Assembly (NCBI GenBank): GCA_002699145.1
Contig: PABK01000060.1
Coordinates: forward strand, 318,308-382,307
Reading direction: 5' to 3'
Length of the DNA stretch: 64,000 nucleotides
Source: Halioglobus sp.
GTDB lineage: Bacteria > Pseudomonadota > Gammaproteobacteria > Pseudomonadales > Halieaceae
Under the pieces are notes generated by a model that was given only the letters and a program-made list of their open reading frames with translations, made no database searches and had not been told where the DNA came from. This document shows positions 43,738 to 59,237 of the stretch, in pieces; positions within the stretch are counted from its first letter, which is position 1, and every line of letters begins with the position of its first letter. Made by a program: the position numbers and the translations under genes.

Positions 43738-45184
43738 TTGGCCTGTGACCTGCTGATTGTCGGCGGCGAGGGCGACCTGGCGCTGCGCAAACTTTACCCG
43801 GCCCTGTACTCGCTGTGGGTGAGCGATTGCCTGGGGCCGGACACCCGCGTGTTCGCCATGGCGCGCCGCGCCGAGGAGCAGGACGTGTTCCTGGCGCGGG
43901 TGCGCGAGTGGTTCGACCTGCGACCCAAGGCCCAGCCCTTCGAGGAGGGCGCCTGGCAGTCCTTCACCGCGCGCCTGAGCTACCACTCCGCCGACGCCAC
44001 CTGCGCCGAGGATCTCAACGCGTTCTGCGCGCAACACCTGCAGGACCGTGCGCGCGACCTGGTGGTCTACCTGGCGACGCCGCCCTCGATATTCGGGCCG
44101 GTGTGCCAGGCCCTGCGCGACGCCGGTATCGTCGCGGCGAACACGCGCATCGTGGTGGAGAAGCCCCTGGGCGAGGATCGCGAATCCTATCTGGAAATCA
44201 ACAGGCAGCTCACCGATATCTTCGACGAGGCGCAGGTCTACCGCATCGATCACTACCTGGGCAAGGAGCCGGTGCAGAACCTGCTCGCCCTGCGCTTTGC
44301 CAATACCTTCCTCGAACCGCTGTGGAACAACCACTACATCGACAACGTGCAGATCAGCGTGGCGGAGTCCATCGGCGTGTCCGGTCGCTGGGACTTCTAC
44401 GACGCCGCCGGGGCCATGCGCGACATGGTGCAGAACCACCTCTTGCAACTGCTGTGCCTGCTGGCCATGGAGCCGCCGGCGCGCCTGGAGGCCGAGGCGG
44501 TGCGCAACGAAAAGCTCAAGGTGCTCACCTGCCTGCGGCCCATGGACGAGGCCAGCGTGCGCGACGATGTGGTGCTGGGGCAGTACACCGCCGGGGCGAT
44601 CGACGGCCAGCCGGTGCCGGGTTACTGCCAGGAGGAGGGCGCCTCGCGTTCGACCACCGAGACCTTCGTCGCGCTCAAGGCCCATGTCGACAACTGGCGC
44701 TGGGCGGGCATCCCGTTCTACCTGCGCACGGGCAAGCGCCTGCAGTCACGCTTTTCGGAGATTGTGGTGGAATTCAAGCAGGTACCGCACTCGATCTTTC
44801 CGCCGCAGCCGGGCCTGAATACGCCCAACCGCCTGATCATCCGCCTGCAGCCGGACGAGACCATCAGCCTGGAGTTGATGAACAAGGTCGCCGGTCTCGA
44901 TGTGGCCGCACCGCTGCGCGCGGTGGCCCTGGACCTGAGCTTCCCGGAAGAAAACCCGGCGGGCGCGGCGCCGGACGCCTACCAGCGGCTGCTGCTGGAC
45001 GTGATCAGGGAGAACCCGACCCTGTTCGTGCGCTCCGACGAGGTGGAGGAGGCCTGGAAGTGGGTCGACCTGATCCAGGACGTCTGGGCGCGCAACGGCA
45101 AGCAGCCGGAAACCTATACCGCGGGCAGTTGGGGCCCCTCCAGCGCGATCGCGCTGATTGCCCGGGACGGGCGGCGCTGGCGTC

Positions 45185-45195
<11 letters not shown>
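43738..45195 (+). CDS. zwf: Glucose-6-phosphate 1-dehydrogenase
   Basis: A 485-residue cytosolic enzyme oxidising glucose 6-phosphate to 6-phosphogluconolactone, the entry to the Entner-Doudoroff and pentose phosphate routes. The NAD(P)-binding motif is LLIVGGEGDLALRKLYPAL, the conserved VVEKPLGED block follows, and the active-site R169-I-D-H-Y-L-G-K-E is complete. The start must be TTG 43738: no ATG or GTG lies in frame between it and an upstream stop at 43693. The gene heads zwf-pgl-edd-eda and overlaps pgl by 11 bases. HexR boxes upstream indicate induction by KDPG. Confidence 0.96.
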
Positions 45196-45889
<694 letters not shown>

Positions 45890-45892
45890 ACC

Positions 45893-47724
<1,832 letters not shown>

Positions 47725-47728
<4 letters not shown>

Positions 47729-48342
47729 GTTTTGCCGACACCCTGTCCGCCAGCCGGGTGCTGCCGGTGGTCACCCCCCGCGGCGTCGATGTCACCGTGC
47801 GCACCGCCGAGGCGCTACTGGCCGGCGGCATGCGCGCGGTGGAGATCACCCTGCGCACCCCCGACGCCCTGGACAGCCTGCGCGCGGTCAAGCAGCGCCT
47901 GCCCGAGCTGGTGGTGGCCGCCGGCACCGTGCGCGACGCGGCCTCGGTCGACGCGGCGGTGGACGCCGGCGCGGATTTTTGCGTCAGCCCGGGCATCTCC
48001 GGCGCGATGCTCGACGCCTGTGCGGCGCGTGGCGTCCCCTTCCTGCCGGGAGTGGCGACAGCGTCCGAGGTACTGCTGGGTACGTCCGCCGGACTGTCGC
48101 TGTTCAAGTTGTTCCCCGCCGTCGCGGTGGGCGGGATGGAGCTGTTGCGCTCGCTGCGCGGGCCCTTTCCCGAGGTCCGCTTCTGCCCCACCGGCGGCCT
48201 CGGGCCGGACAACTACCGCGACTTCCTCGCCCTGCCCAACGTGATCTGTTGTGGTGGGTCATGGATGGTGGCGGCGGATTTGATAGACAATGAACGCTGG
48301 GACAGGGTCGAGGCGCTGGCGCGCGAGGCCCTGGCAGTGTGA
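47725..48342 (+). CDS. eda: KDPG aldolase
   Basis: A 205-residue class I aldolase that cleaves KDPG to pyruvate and glyceraldehyde 3-phosphate. The catalytic Glu is in AVEITLRTP, and the Schiff-base Lys is in LSLFKLFPAVAVGG; the phosphate site is FCPTGGLG. It overlaps edd. Its product feeds the gap gene that follows, and its substrate could also come from the KdgK enzyme encoded at 62.5 kb. KDPG itself would be the HexR signal. Confidence 0.95.
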
Positions 48343-48376
48343 GCACGGGACAGCGGGAAAGACAGGAAGAGCGACT

Positions 48377-49395
48377 ATGACGACAGCAGCGCCCATTCGC
48401 CTGGGCATCATGGGCTTCGGCCAGATCGGCAGGCAGATATACGACCTGGCCTCGCGCAGCGACGACATCGAGATCGTGGCGGTGGCCGATATCGGCGAAC
48501 CGAGCATCCTGCACTACCTGCTCTGCTCCGAGGTGGAGCAGGGGCAGCGTTTCCGCCTGGACGGCAAGAGCCTGGTCTGCGGCGACGTGCGCACGCGCAT
48601 GATGGCCATGGACCTGCCGCGGGAGGTGCCCTGGGACATGTTCGGTGTCGACATGGTTATCGACGCCACCGGCAAGTACCGCGACAGCCACTTCATGCAG
48701 GACCACCTGGACAACGGCGCCGGGCGCGTGCTGTTGCGCACCCTGCCCACTGACCATATCGATCGCCTGGTGCAGCCGGGCATCAACGACGACACTATCG
48801 AGGCCTCCGACCGCATGCTCAGTGCCGGTTCGGCCACCACCTCGGCGCTGTGCCTGTTGCTGCACATCCTCGCGGCGAAGTTCCAGATCGACTGTGTCAG
48901 CATGACCACGGTGCACGCCTTCACTTCGGACCAGGCGCTGCAGGATTACGCCGGTGTCGATTACCGCCGCAGTCGTTCCGCGGCCAAGAACATCATTCCC
49001 AACGAGCACGAGGCGGCGGCCTGGATCGGCGACGTGCTGCCGGCGTTCCGCGACCGGGTGATGACCTCGGCGCTCAACGTACCGATACAGGATGGCTGCC
49101 TGCTGGACACCAATCTGGTGTTCACCGACAGCGCCATTACCGCCGAGCAGGTCAACGACGCCATGCGCGAAGCCGCCGCCACACTGCCCGGACTGGTCGA
49201 TGTGGCCGAGGATCCCATCGTCTCCTCCGACGTCATCGGCAACGCGCACTCGCTGTTGTTCGACGCCCGGGGCACCATCAAGGCCGGCGACACCATTATC
49301 AAGACGCTCGGCTGGTACGAGAGCCTGGGCCACGCGGCGCGCCTGCTCGACGTGGCGCGGCTGTACGCGCAACTGGACCGGAAGGAGGCAGCCTG

Positions 49396-49396
<1 letters not shown>
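48377..49396 (+). CDS. GAPDH paralogue lacking the catalytic cysteine
   Basis: A 339-residue member of the glyceraldehyde-3-phosphate dehydrogenase family. The Rossmann start (RLGIMGFGQIGRQIYDL) and the His of the active site (TTVHAFTSDQ, H180) are kept. The catalytic segment normally SNASCTTNC reads SAGSATTSA, with Ala (A153, codon GCC) in place of Cys. It therefore should not oxidise glyceraldehyde 3-phosphate by the usual route and may be regulatory or act on another substrate. AGGAAG lies before ATG. The stop overlaps the true gap start by one base (TGATG), so both are made from one message. Confidence 0.85.
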
Positions 49397-50391
<995 letters not shown>

Positions 50392-50397
50392 CGGACG

Positions 50398-53025
<2,628 letters not shown>

Positions 53026-53114
53026 GCCGCACGCCGGGACGGCTTCGCCGGGCGCTGTTCCTGCGCCGGCGCATCGGCTAGGCTAGCGGCAACGAGCTGA
53101 TAAGGACGCGAATA

Positions 53115-53963
53115 ATGAAGTGGTTGAAAAACGCCCTGTACGTATTGCTGGCGGTACTGTTGGTGGGCGGTGGCTTCACCTATTTCAAACTGAAGGAGAT
53201 CGGCATCATCCCGCGCGCCGTGTACGAGACCGAGCCGCCGCCGCTGCCCGAGTTCCAGCGGCCGGCGCTGCTGGTGTTGAGCAAGGCCAACGGCTTCGTG
53301 CACGTCGACGCCATCCCGGCGGCGCAGGCGATGTTGCGTCGTATCGCGGCGCGGCGCGGCTGGGATATCTATGTCACCGACAACGCGGCCACCCACAACG
53401 CGCGCGACCTGGAGAAGTTCGCGGCGGTGGTGTGGAACAATGTGTCCGGCGATGTGCTCACCGGCGAGCAGCGCGCCGCCCTGCGCGACTGGATTGAGGC
53501 CGGTGGCGGCTGGCTGGGTATCCACGGGGCCGGCGGCGATCCCTCCTACCAATGGGACTGGTACGTGGACACCCTGATCGGCGCGCAGTTCGTCGGCCAT
53601 ACCATGGACCCGCAGTTCCAGGATGCCGCCGTGCTGGTGGCCGACCCGCAGGCCGCGATCACCGCGCACCTGCCAACACCCTGGACCGTGCCCAGCGAAG
53701 AGTGGTACGCCTTCGACAGCAACCCCCGCGCCAGGGGCTACGACATCCTGTTGACCCTGGACGAGGATTCCTACATCACCAAGGGCAGGTCGCTGTTTGG
53801 CAACGACCGTATGGAGGGTGAGCACCCCATCGCCTGGCGGCATGAGCCGGGCCGGGGACGGGTCCTGTACAGCGCCATCGGTCACCAGGCGGCGACCTAC
53901 GAGCTGCCGGCCTTCGAGCAGTTGATCGAGAACGCCCTGTCCTGGGTCGGCGCGCTGGATTGA
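53115..53963 (+). CDS. ThuA-domain protein, membrane-anchored
   Basis: A 282-residue protein with an N-terminal membrane segment (LKNALYVLLAVLLVGGGFTYF) and a ThuA-like glutamine-amidotransferase-type domain (LLVLSKANGFVHVDAIPAAQAML, VVWNNVSGDVLTGEQRAALRDWIEAGGGWLGIHGAGGD, GNDRMEGEHPIAWRHEPGRGRVLYSAIGH). ThuA proteins are linked to trehalose or other sugar metabolism in some bacteria, but the reaction is not fixed. It stands alone, with a weak AAGGA before ATG, and converges with the phosphodiesterase gene. Confidence 0.85.
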   Translation: MKWLKNALYVLLAVLLVGGGFTYFKLKEIGIIPRAVYETEPPPLPEFQRPALLVLSKANGFVHVDAIPAAQAMLRRIAARRGWDIYVTDNAATHNARDLEKFAAVVWNNVSGDVLTGEQRAALRDWIEAGGGWLGIHGAGGDPSYQWDWYVDTLIGAQFVGHTMDPQFQDAAVLVADPQAAITAHLPTPWTVPSEEWYAFDSNPRARGYDILLTLDEDSYITKGRSLFGNDRMEGEHPIAWRHEPGRGRVLYSAIGHQAATYELPAFEQLIENALSWVGALD

Positions 53964-53976
53964 ACGCGCCGCCGCG

Positions 53977-54003
53977 GCGCGGCCGGCGCGGCGCGGCCGG
54001 CGC
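53977..54003. repeat. GC-only tandem palindrome between convergent genes
   Basis: GCGCGGCCGGCGCG is followed at once by GCGCGGCCGGCGC, two near-identical copies each able to fold on itself. It lies in the 48-bp gap between the convergent ThuA and phosphodiesterase genes and may act as a terminator for both, though there is no T-tract. Confidence 0.5.
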
Positions 54004-54011
54004 AGTAGCCG

Positions 54012-55346
54012 CTAGGTGTCACCCCGGTTGTCTGCATTGTCGCGAGCGGGTCGGCCGCCAGCCTCGCGCCTGCCCCTGCCCGCCCGGGCCGTGCGCTTGC
54101 AATTCGCGTAGAACGTGGTCGTCGCCGCCCAGTCCGAGAACAGGCCGATGATACCCACGTCCTGCGCCAGCACGTCCATGACGGTGAACACGTCGCCGTC
54201 GTTGTCGATGGCGTCGGCGACCGATGCATAGTAGAAACCGCCCCCGCCCTGCTTGAGCTGGCCGGAGCGCTCCGCCGTCCAGGCGATGATGTCCAGGCCG
54301 TGGCGCTGCGCCGCCAGCGCGTACTCTGAAGGCACGATGTTGCCCCCCCGTAGCTGCAGCAGCATCTGCATGGGCGGCGCGATGATGTTCACGCCGTTCG
54401 CCGCGACCTCGGCCATGGAGGGCTCCAGCGCGGCGACCGCCGCGGGGTCGGTGACGTCGGCATCGTGGCGCGAGTCCAGGTACACGGCCTGCCTGCCGAA
54501 GTCCGGGGTGTGACCGATCCAGTACAGCACGTCCGCGTAGTTGAACGACTGCGGCCACACCCGCTGCGGCGCCACGCGCGCCCGGCGGTACTCGTCGATC
54601 ATCTGCCGGGCGTAGTCCTGCTGCGTGTAGTCGCCCTGGAAGGGCATCGGCACCTCCGGGGACTTCAGCTCCGGGGCCATGCCCACACCCAGTTGCCGCA
54701 ACAGCTCGATGCTCTCCCGGTGCGACAACAGGGTGCCGCGTCCACCGCCGGCGTACAGGTCGGTGCGCCAGCCGGCGGTGCCGCCCAGGTAATCCTCGAT
54801 GGTCGTCGCGGCGCGGTCAGCCGCGTCCATCCTGCCTTCGAGGGTCTTGAACTCGGCCAGGGTGATGTCGCTGGTGCAGCAGCGTATAGCCCCGGCATTG
54901 CGCAGCGTACCCGCGTCGTCCACCACCGGGGGTACGCTGCATTTGCTGGCCAGCGGCGTGGCGACGATGTTGGTGGTGGTGTGCAGGTCGCACTGGGCGT
55001 GGCGGCAGACCAGCTCGCGGTCCCCGGTGAAGGTCACGTCGCACTCGATGATCCCCGCGCCCATACGCCAGGCCGCCAGGTAGGACTCGCGCGTGTGTTC
55101 CGGGAACTGCAGTGCCGCGCCGCGGTGGCCGATGGACCAGTCGCTGCGCTTGAAGCTGGTTTTGTCTGCGGCGCACCTGGCCAACTCGCGCTGCAGTTTC
55201 CCCGGGCGCATCTGACCGACCAGGTAGTAGGGCCGGGGCCCCAGTTGTACCGATGCCGGCTCGCCGCGCTGGTCAGCGGCGGCTGCGGGCTGGACCATGG
55301 ACAGGGCGAGCAGCGCTGCGGCCGCGAATGTTGCCAGGTAGTGCAT
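54012..55346 (-). CDS. Glycerophosphodiester phosphodiesterase, exported
   Basis: A 444-residue periplasmic enzyme of the GlpQ family, cleaving glycerophosphodiesters to glycerol 3-phosphate and an alcohol. A signal peptide ([24 protein letters not shown]) precedes the catalytic entry [39 protein letters not shown] (His-Arg...Glu...Glu-x-Asp metal site). Strands [14 protein letters not shown] and later IAPPMQMLL complete a TIM barrel. Longer than E. coli GlpQ because of inserts with extra cysteines (CSVPP...IRCCTSD). AAGGAG precedes ATG. It is not linked to phosphate genes. Confidence 0.88.
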   Translation of the reverse strand: MHYLATFAAAALLALSMVQPAAAADQRGEPASVQLGPRPYYLVGQMRPGKLQRELARCAADKTSFKRSDWSIGHRGAALQFPEHTRESYLAAWRMGAGIIECDVTFTGDRELVCRHAQCDLHTTTNIVATPLASKCSVPPVVDDAGTLRNAGAIRCCTSDITLAEFKTLEGRMDAADRAATTIEDYLGGTAGWRTDLYAGGGRGTLLSHRESIELLRQLGVGMAPELKSPEVPMPFQGDYTQQDYARQMIDEYRRARVAPQRVWPQSFNYADVLYWIGHTPDFGRQAVYLDSRHDADVTDPAAVAALEPSMAEVAANGVNIIAPPMQMLLQLRGGNIVPSEYALAAQRHGLDIIAWTAERSGQLKQGGGGFYYASVADAIDNDGDVFTVMDVLAQDVGIIGLFSDWAATTTFYANCKRTARAGRGRREAGGRPARDNADNRGDT

Positions 55347-55772
55347 GTCTGACTCCTTGCGTGGATGCCGGGGGGAAACCTGCTTGCTGTACAGTCGCGT
55401 CAACACCAGGCCCGCAGGAGCACAGGCTAGCCCAGGTTGCGTGACAGCAGGGTAAAAGTTTTGCGACAGGCCGCGTCGGCAGGCGCGCGGCGGGAGCGGT
55501 CGCCGTCCGCCGGCGGCGCGGCATGACTTGAGCACGGCGGTTGCGCGGGGGCAGGGAGTGCGGTGAAAGGCCGCAGCGGGCCGACAACCTATACTGGCAA
55601 GGCTTGAGGCGGCAATGACAAAAGTATACATTTGTGCACCGGTCGCCAGCCCGCGCCGCGCATCCTCGCGCCGCCGGGCATCCAGGCGAACACGGCCGGC
55701 GTTCTGCCGGCAACGGGCGACCCCGCGGGCGCGGCCCCGGAGAACCGTAAAACCATCACAGCGGAGAGAACA
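55347..55772. other. Intergenic region with operator, upstream of SDR
   Basis: A 426-bp gap between divergent genes with no supported coding sequence. It holds the P450-like operator near its right end (55620-55640) and, further left, GC-rich sequence including the phosphodiesterase promoter area. No RNA gene was recognised. Confidence 0.6.
55620..55640. promoter_or_regulatory. Operator copy shared with the P450 gene
   Basis: GTATACATTTGTGCAC, preceded by AAAA, matches the P450 upstream palindrome at 18 of 21 positions over the extended site, with an imperfect right arm. It lies about 130 bp before the SDR start. The same GGCAATGACA neighbour sequence occurs next to both sites. Confidence 0.55.
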
Positions 55773-56543
55773 ATGGCGTTCAAGGGCAAGGTAGCGATCA
55801 TCACCGGCGGCGGCAGCGGCATGGGCCAGACGGCGGCGCGGCTGCTGGCGCAGCAGGGGGCCCAGGTGGCCATTTTCGATGTCAACGAAGAGGGCATGGC
55901 GGCCACCGCCGAGGGCTTCGACACTGTTACCGCGTACAAGGTGGATGTCAGCAACACCGACGAGGTGCACGCCGCGGTGGCGCGGGTCGAGTCCGAACTG
56001 GGGCCGGTGGACCGCGTGGCCAACGCCGCCGCGATCATGCCCTTCGGCAAGCTGCTGGAGCAGGACCCGAAAGTGCAGATCAAGCTCATGGACATCAACT
56101 ACGGCGGCCTGGTGAACATCGCCACCGCGACCCTGCCGGGCATGGTGCAGCGCGGCAGTGGCGACTTTATCAGTTTTTCCTCCATGTCCGGCATCATCCC
56201 CGGCCTGTTGATGGGCGGCTACTGCGCGACCAAGGGCGCGGTGCAGATGTACACGGAGATTCTCTACCACGAGAACCGCGACAGCGGTGTGCGCTTCTGC
56301 TGTGTCTGCCCGCCCCCGGTGGCGACGCCCCTGTGGAAGCAGGCCCACGACACGGTGGTGCCCAAGCTGACCGAGTCCAGCGAGGCGATCGAACCGCAGG
56401 AAGTCATAGACAACGTGGAAGAATGCCTGGAGCAGGGCAAGTTCCTGGCCTTCCCGGGCAAGCAGACGCGCATGGGCTACATCATGCGGCGGCTGTTCCC
56501 CAACTACCTGTGGAACTTCGCGCACAAGGCCGAGGGCTTTTGA
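55773..56543 (+). CDS. Short-chain dehydrogenase/reductase
   Basis: A 256-residue NAD(P)-dependent SDR. Cofactor motif [13 protein letters not shown]-type Asp after strand 2 (IFDVNEEG, favouring NAD), the NAAAIM motif, catalytic Ser in SFSSMSG and YCATK (Tyr and Lys). GGAGAGAA lies before ATG 55773. The operator upstream, shared with a P450 gene, suggests both act on the same type of compound, perhaps hydroxylation then oxidation of an alcohol or steroid. A close paralogue follows after the GH20 gene. Confidence 0.92.
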   Translation: MAFKGKVAIITGGGSGMGQTAARLLAQQGAQVAIFDVNEEGMAATAEGFDTVTAYKVDVSNTDEVHAAVARVESELGPVDRVANAAAIMPFGKLLEQDPKVQIKLMDINYGGLVNIATATLPGMVQRGSGDFISFSSMSGIIPGLLMGGYCATKGAVQMYTEILYHENRDSGVRFCCVCPPPVATPLWKQAHDTVVPKLTESSEAIEPQEVIDNVEECLEQGKFLAFPGKQTRMGYIMRRLFPNYLWNFAHKAEGF

Positions 56544-56626
56544 GTCAGGGCGCGGCCTGTCGCCAGTGAGCGTTCGGTGACTGCCCGCTGCGGGCCGGCT
56601 GTCGCGGCCGCGGCGTCCCCGCGCGC

Positions 56627-58324
56627 ATGACGGCTGCCGCCATTGCCCGTGTCACGCTGCTGTTCAGCCTGCTTGTGCTGGCGCCGTCCTCGCTGATGGC
56701 GCGCAATCCGCCTGCGCTGCTGCCCCTGCCGCAGTCCGCGGTCTTCGGCGGCGGCGAGTTTCGCCTGACGCCGGCGGCGGGGGTGTACGCGGATGGCCGG
56801 CTCGCGGCTGCGCGCGACGCCGTGCAACTGCTGCTTGCCCCGGCCACCGGCTATCCCTTTCCCGGCGTGGAAAAAGACGTGCCCGGCGGCATCCGCTTCC
56901 TGTTCGATCCCGGGCGCCCCGCGGAAGGCTATCGGCTGAAGGTCACGCCCGCCGGCGTCGAGATCCATGCCTCCGCCCCGGCCGGCGCGTTCTACGCCCT
57001 GCAGACCCTGCGCCAGTTGCTGCCACCGGCCATCTACGCGCGCCAGCCCCTGGCCGCGGACTGGACGATCCCCACCGTGGCGATCGAGGACGCGCCGCGC
57101 TTCGCCTGGCGCGGCATGCACCTGGACGTGGGCCGGCATTTCATGCCGGTGGCGTTCATCAGGAAATTCATCGACCTGCTGGCGCTGCACAAGATGAACA
57201 CCTTCCACTGGCACCTGACCGAGGACCAGGGCTGGCGCATCGAGATACAGCGCTACCCGCAGCTCACCGCGGTTGGCGCCTGGCGCGCGCAGACCATGAC
57301 CGGTTCTATCATGGACCTGCGCCGCGAGCGGCAGGCCTACGACGGCACGCCCCACGGGGGCTTTTACACCCAGGAGGAAGTACGCGAGATCGTCGCCTAC
57401 GCCGCGGCGCGACACGTCACCGTGGTGCCGGAGATCGAGTTCCCCGGCCACGCCCAGGCGGCGATCGCGGCCTACCCCGAACTGGGCAACAGCGGGGCGC
57501 GGGTCAAGGTGAAGGAAGAGTGGGGCATCAGCCGGCATACGCTGAAGCCCTCGCCGGAAACCCTGGCGTTCTACCGCAACGTGCTGACCGAGGTCATGGC
57601 GCTGTTTCCCTCGCGCTACATTCATATCGGCGGCGACGAGGTATCGAAGGACGAGTGGGCGGCGTCGCCCTACGCGCAACAGCGCATGGCGCAGCTCGAC
57701 CTGGCCGACGAGAACGCCCTGCAGAGTTGGCTGATACGGCAGATGGACGATTTCCTCGACGCCAATGGCCGCTCCATGGTGGGCTGGGACGAGATCATGC
57801 AGGGAGGGCTGAGCCCCAACGCCACGGTGATGAGCTGGCGCGGCATGGGGCGCGGCCTGCGCGCCGCGCAGGCCGGCCACGACGTGGTCATGGCTCCCAC
57901 CGCCTGGACGTATTTTGATTACTACCAGGGCGACAGGGCGCGCGAGCCGCAGGCCATCGGTTCCTACCTGCCGCTGCGCAAGGTGTATGCCTTCGACCCC
58001 GCGCCGGCGGAGCTGCCGGCGGCGGTGCGCGAGCGCATTCTCGGTGCGCAGGGACAGCTGTGGACCGAGTTCATGCGCACGCCGGAGCACGTCGAGTACA
58101 TGGCCTACCCGCGCGCCGCCGCCCTGGCGGAGGTGCTGTGGAGTGCGCAGCAGCAGCGCGATTACGCGGGTTTCCAGCAGCGCCTGCCCTCCCACCTGCG
58201 GCGCCTGGACCACTACGGAGTCAACTACCGCCCGCCGGGCAACGACGCGCTGGGCCTGCGCGCGCGGCTGGAGTACTGGTTATGGACGGCGGCGACCGGC
58301 CTGTACTTCTGGTGGCAGGACTGA
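56627..58324 (+). CDS. Beta-N-acetylhexosaminidase, GH20
   Basis: A 565-residue exported glycosidase. Signal [19 protein letters not shown]; an N-terminal GH20b-like domain (about 30-150) and the catalytic barrel from [17 protein letters not shown]. The catalytic Asp-Glu pair is in [11 protein letters not shown] (D337, E338). [15 protein letters not shown] and MVGWDEI are further family blocks. It releases terminal GlcNAc or GalNAc from chitin fragments or glycans, in the periplasm or outside. Between two SDR paralogues, 83 bp after the first; whether they share a transcript is not clear. Confidence 0.93.
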   Translation: MTAAAIARVTLLFSLLVLAPSSLMARNPPALLPLPQSAVFGGGEFRLTPAAGVYADGRLAAARDAVQLLLAPATGYPFPGVEKDVPGGIRFLFDPGRPAEGYRLKVTPAGVEIHASAPAGAFYALQTLRQLLPPAIYARQPLAADWTIPTVAIEDAPRFAWRGMHLDVGRHFMPVAFIRKFIDLLALHKMNTFHWHLTEDQGWRIEIQRYPQLTAVGAWRAQTMTGSIMDLRRERQAYDGTPHGGFYTQEEVREIVAYAAARHVTVVPEIEFPGHAQAAIAAYPELGNSGARVKVKEEWGISRHTLKPSPETLAFYRNVLTEVMALFPSRYIHIGGDEVSKDEWAASPYAQQRMAQLDLADENALQSWLIRQMDDFLDANGRSMVGWDEIMQGGLSPNATVMSWRGMGRGLRAAQAGHDVVMAPTAWTYFDYYQGDRAREPQAIGSYLPLRKVYAFDPAPAELPAAVRERILGAQGQLWTEFMRTPEHVEYMAYPRAAALAEVLWSAQQQRDYAGFQQRLPSHLRRLDHYGVNYRPPGNDALGLRARLEYWLWTAATGLYFWWQD

Positions 58325-58430
58325 GCACGGGATACCTGCTTGAACCGCGCCGCGGCAATTGCTGGTGGAGAATGGAGCGTCCCGGCGCGCCGTTTATACT
58401 TGCGGGCCCTACGGACAGGAGAGAGATGAC

Positions 58431-59207
58431 ATGGCGCAGGCGAACGAGGTGGTGCTGGTTACCGGTGGCGGCAGTGGAATGGGCCGCGAGACGGCGCGGC
58501 GGTTTGCCGCGCGCGGCGCGCAGGTAGCGCTGTTCGACGTGAATACCGCCGGCATGGAGGAAACCGCCCAGGGTTTCGACAGCGTGCACGCCTGGTCCGT
58601 GGATGTCACCGACTTTGCGGCCGTGAAGGCGGCCGTGGCCGAGGTGGAGGAGCGCCTGGGCCCGGTGGATAAACTGTACAACGCCGCGGCAATCATGCCC
58701 TTCGGCATTCTCACCGAGCAGGACAATGGCATCATCCATAAACAAATGGCCATCAACTACGGCGGTCTGGTGAATATCACCCAGGCGGTGCTGCCGGGGA
58801 TGCTGCAACGCGGTCGCGGCGACTTCGTCAGTTTCGCCTCCATGGCGGGCTGGATCCCGATGCTCAAGACCGGCGCCTACACCGCGACCAAGTTTGCCGT
58901 GCGCGCCTTCACCGAGACGCTCTACCACGAGAATCTCAACTCCGGCGTACGCTTCGCCTGCGTGTGCCCACCGGCTGTGGCCACGCCGCTGCTCAAACAG
59001 GGGCAGGCAACGGACTGGCCGAAGATGCTGGACGGCGAACAGGGCGACCCGATCGCCCCGGCGGTGGTCATCGACGCCATCGAGGACTGCCTGGCGCGGG
59101 GCAAGTTCTTCGTCTACCCGACGCGCGACGCGAAAATCGGCGTGTTCATGCGCCGCCTGTTCCCCGGGCTGATCTGGAAGCAGGTGCACCAGGTAGAGGG
59201 CTTCTAG
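58431..59207 (+). CDS. Short-chain dehydrogenase/reductase, paralogue
   Basis: A 258-residue SDR: cofactor motif [33 protein letters not shown], Ser in SFASMAG, YTATK (Tyr and Lys). It matches the SDR at 55773 over nearly its full length (for example [33 protein letters not shown] and EGF at the C-terminus), so the two arose by duplication. GGAGAG precedes ATG by 7 bases. The operator seen before the first SDR is not present here. Substrate unknown. Confidence 0.9.
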   Translation: MAQANEVVLVTGGGSGMGRETARRFAARGAQVALFDVNTAGMEETAQGFDSVHAWSVDVTDFAAVKAAVAEVEERLGPVDKLYNAAAIMPFGILTEQDNGIIHKQMAINYGGLVNITQAVLPGMLQRGRGDFVSFASMAGWIPMLKTGAYTATKFAVRAFTETLYHENLNSGVRFACVCPPAVATPLLKQGQATDWPKMLDGEQGDPIAPAVVIDAIEDCLARGKFFVYPTRDAKIGVFMRRLFPGLIWKQVHQVEGF

Positions 59208-59237
59208 CCAGGCGCGCGGCGATGCCCGCCCGCCGCC

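Noticed and set aside
53977-54003. Mobile element end or attachment site
   Set aside because: The GC tandem palindrome lies between convergent housekeeping-type genes, with no integrase, tRNA or target-site duplication.
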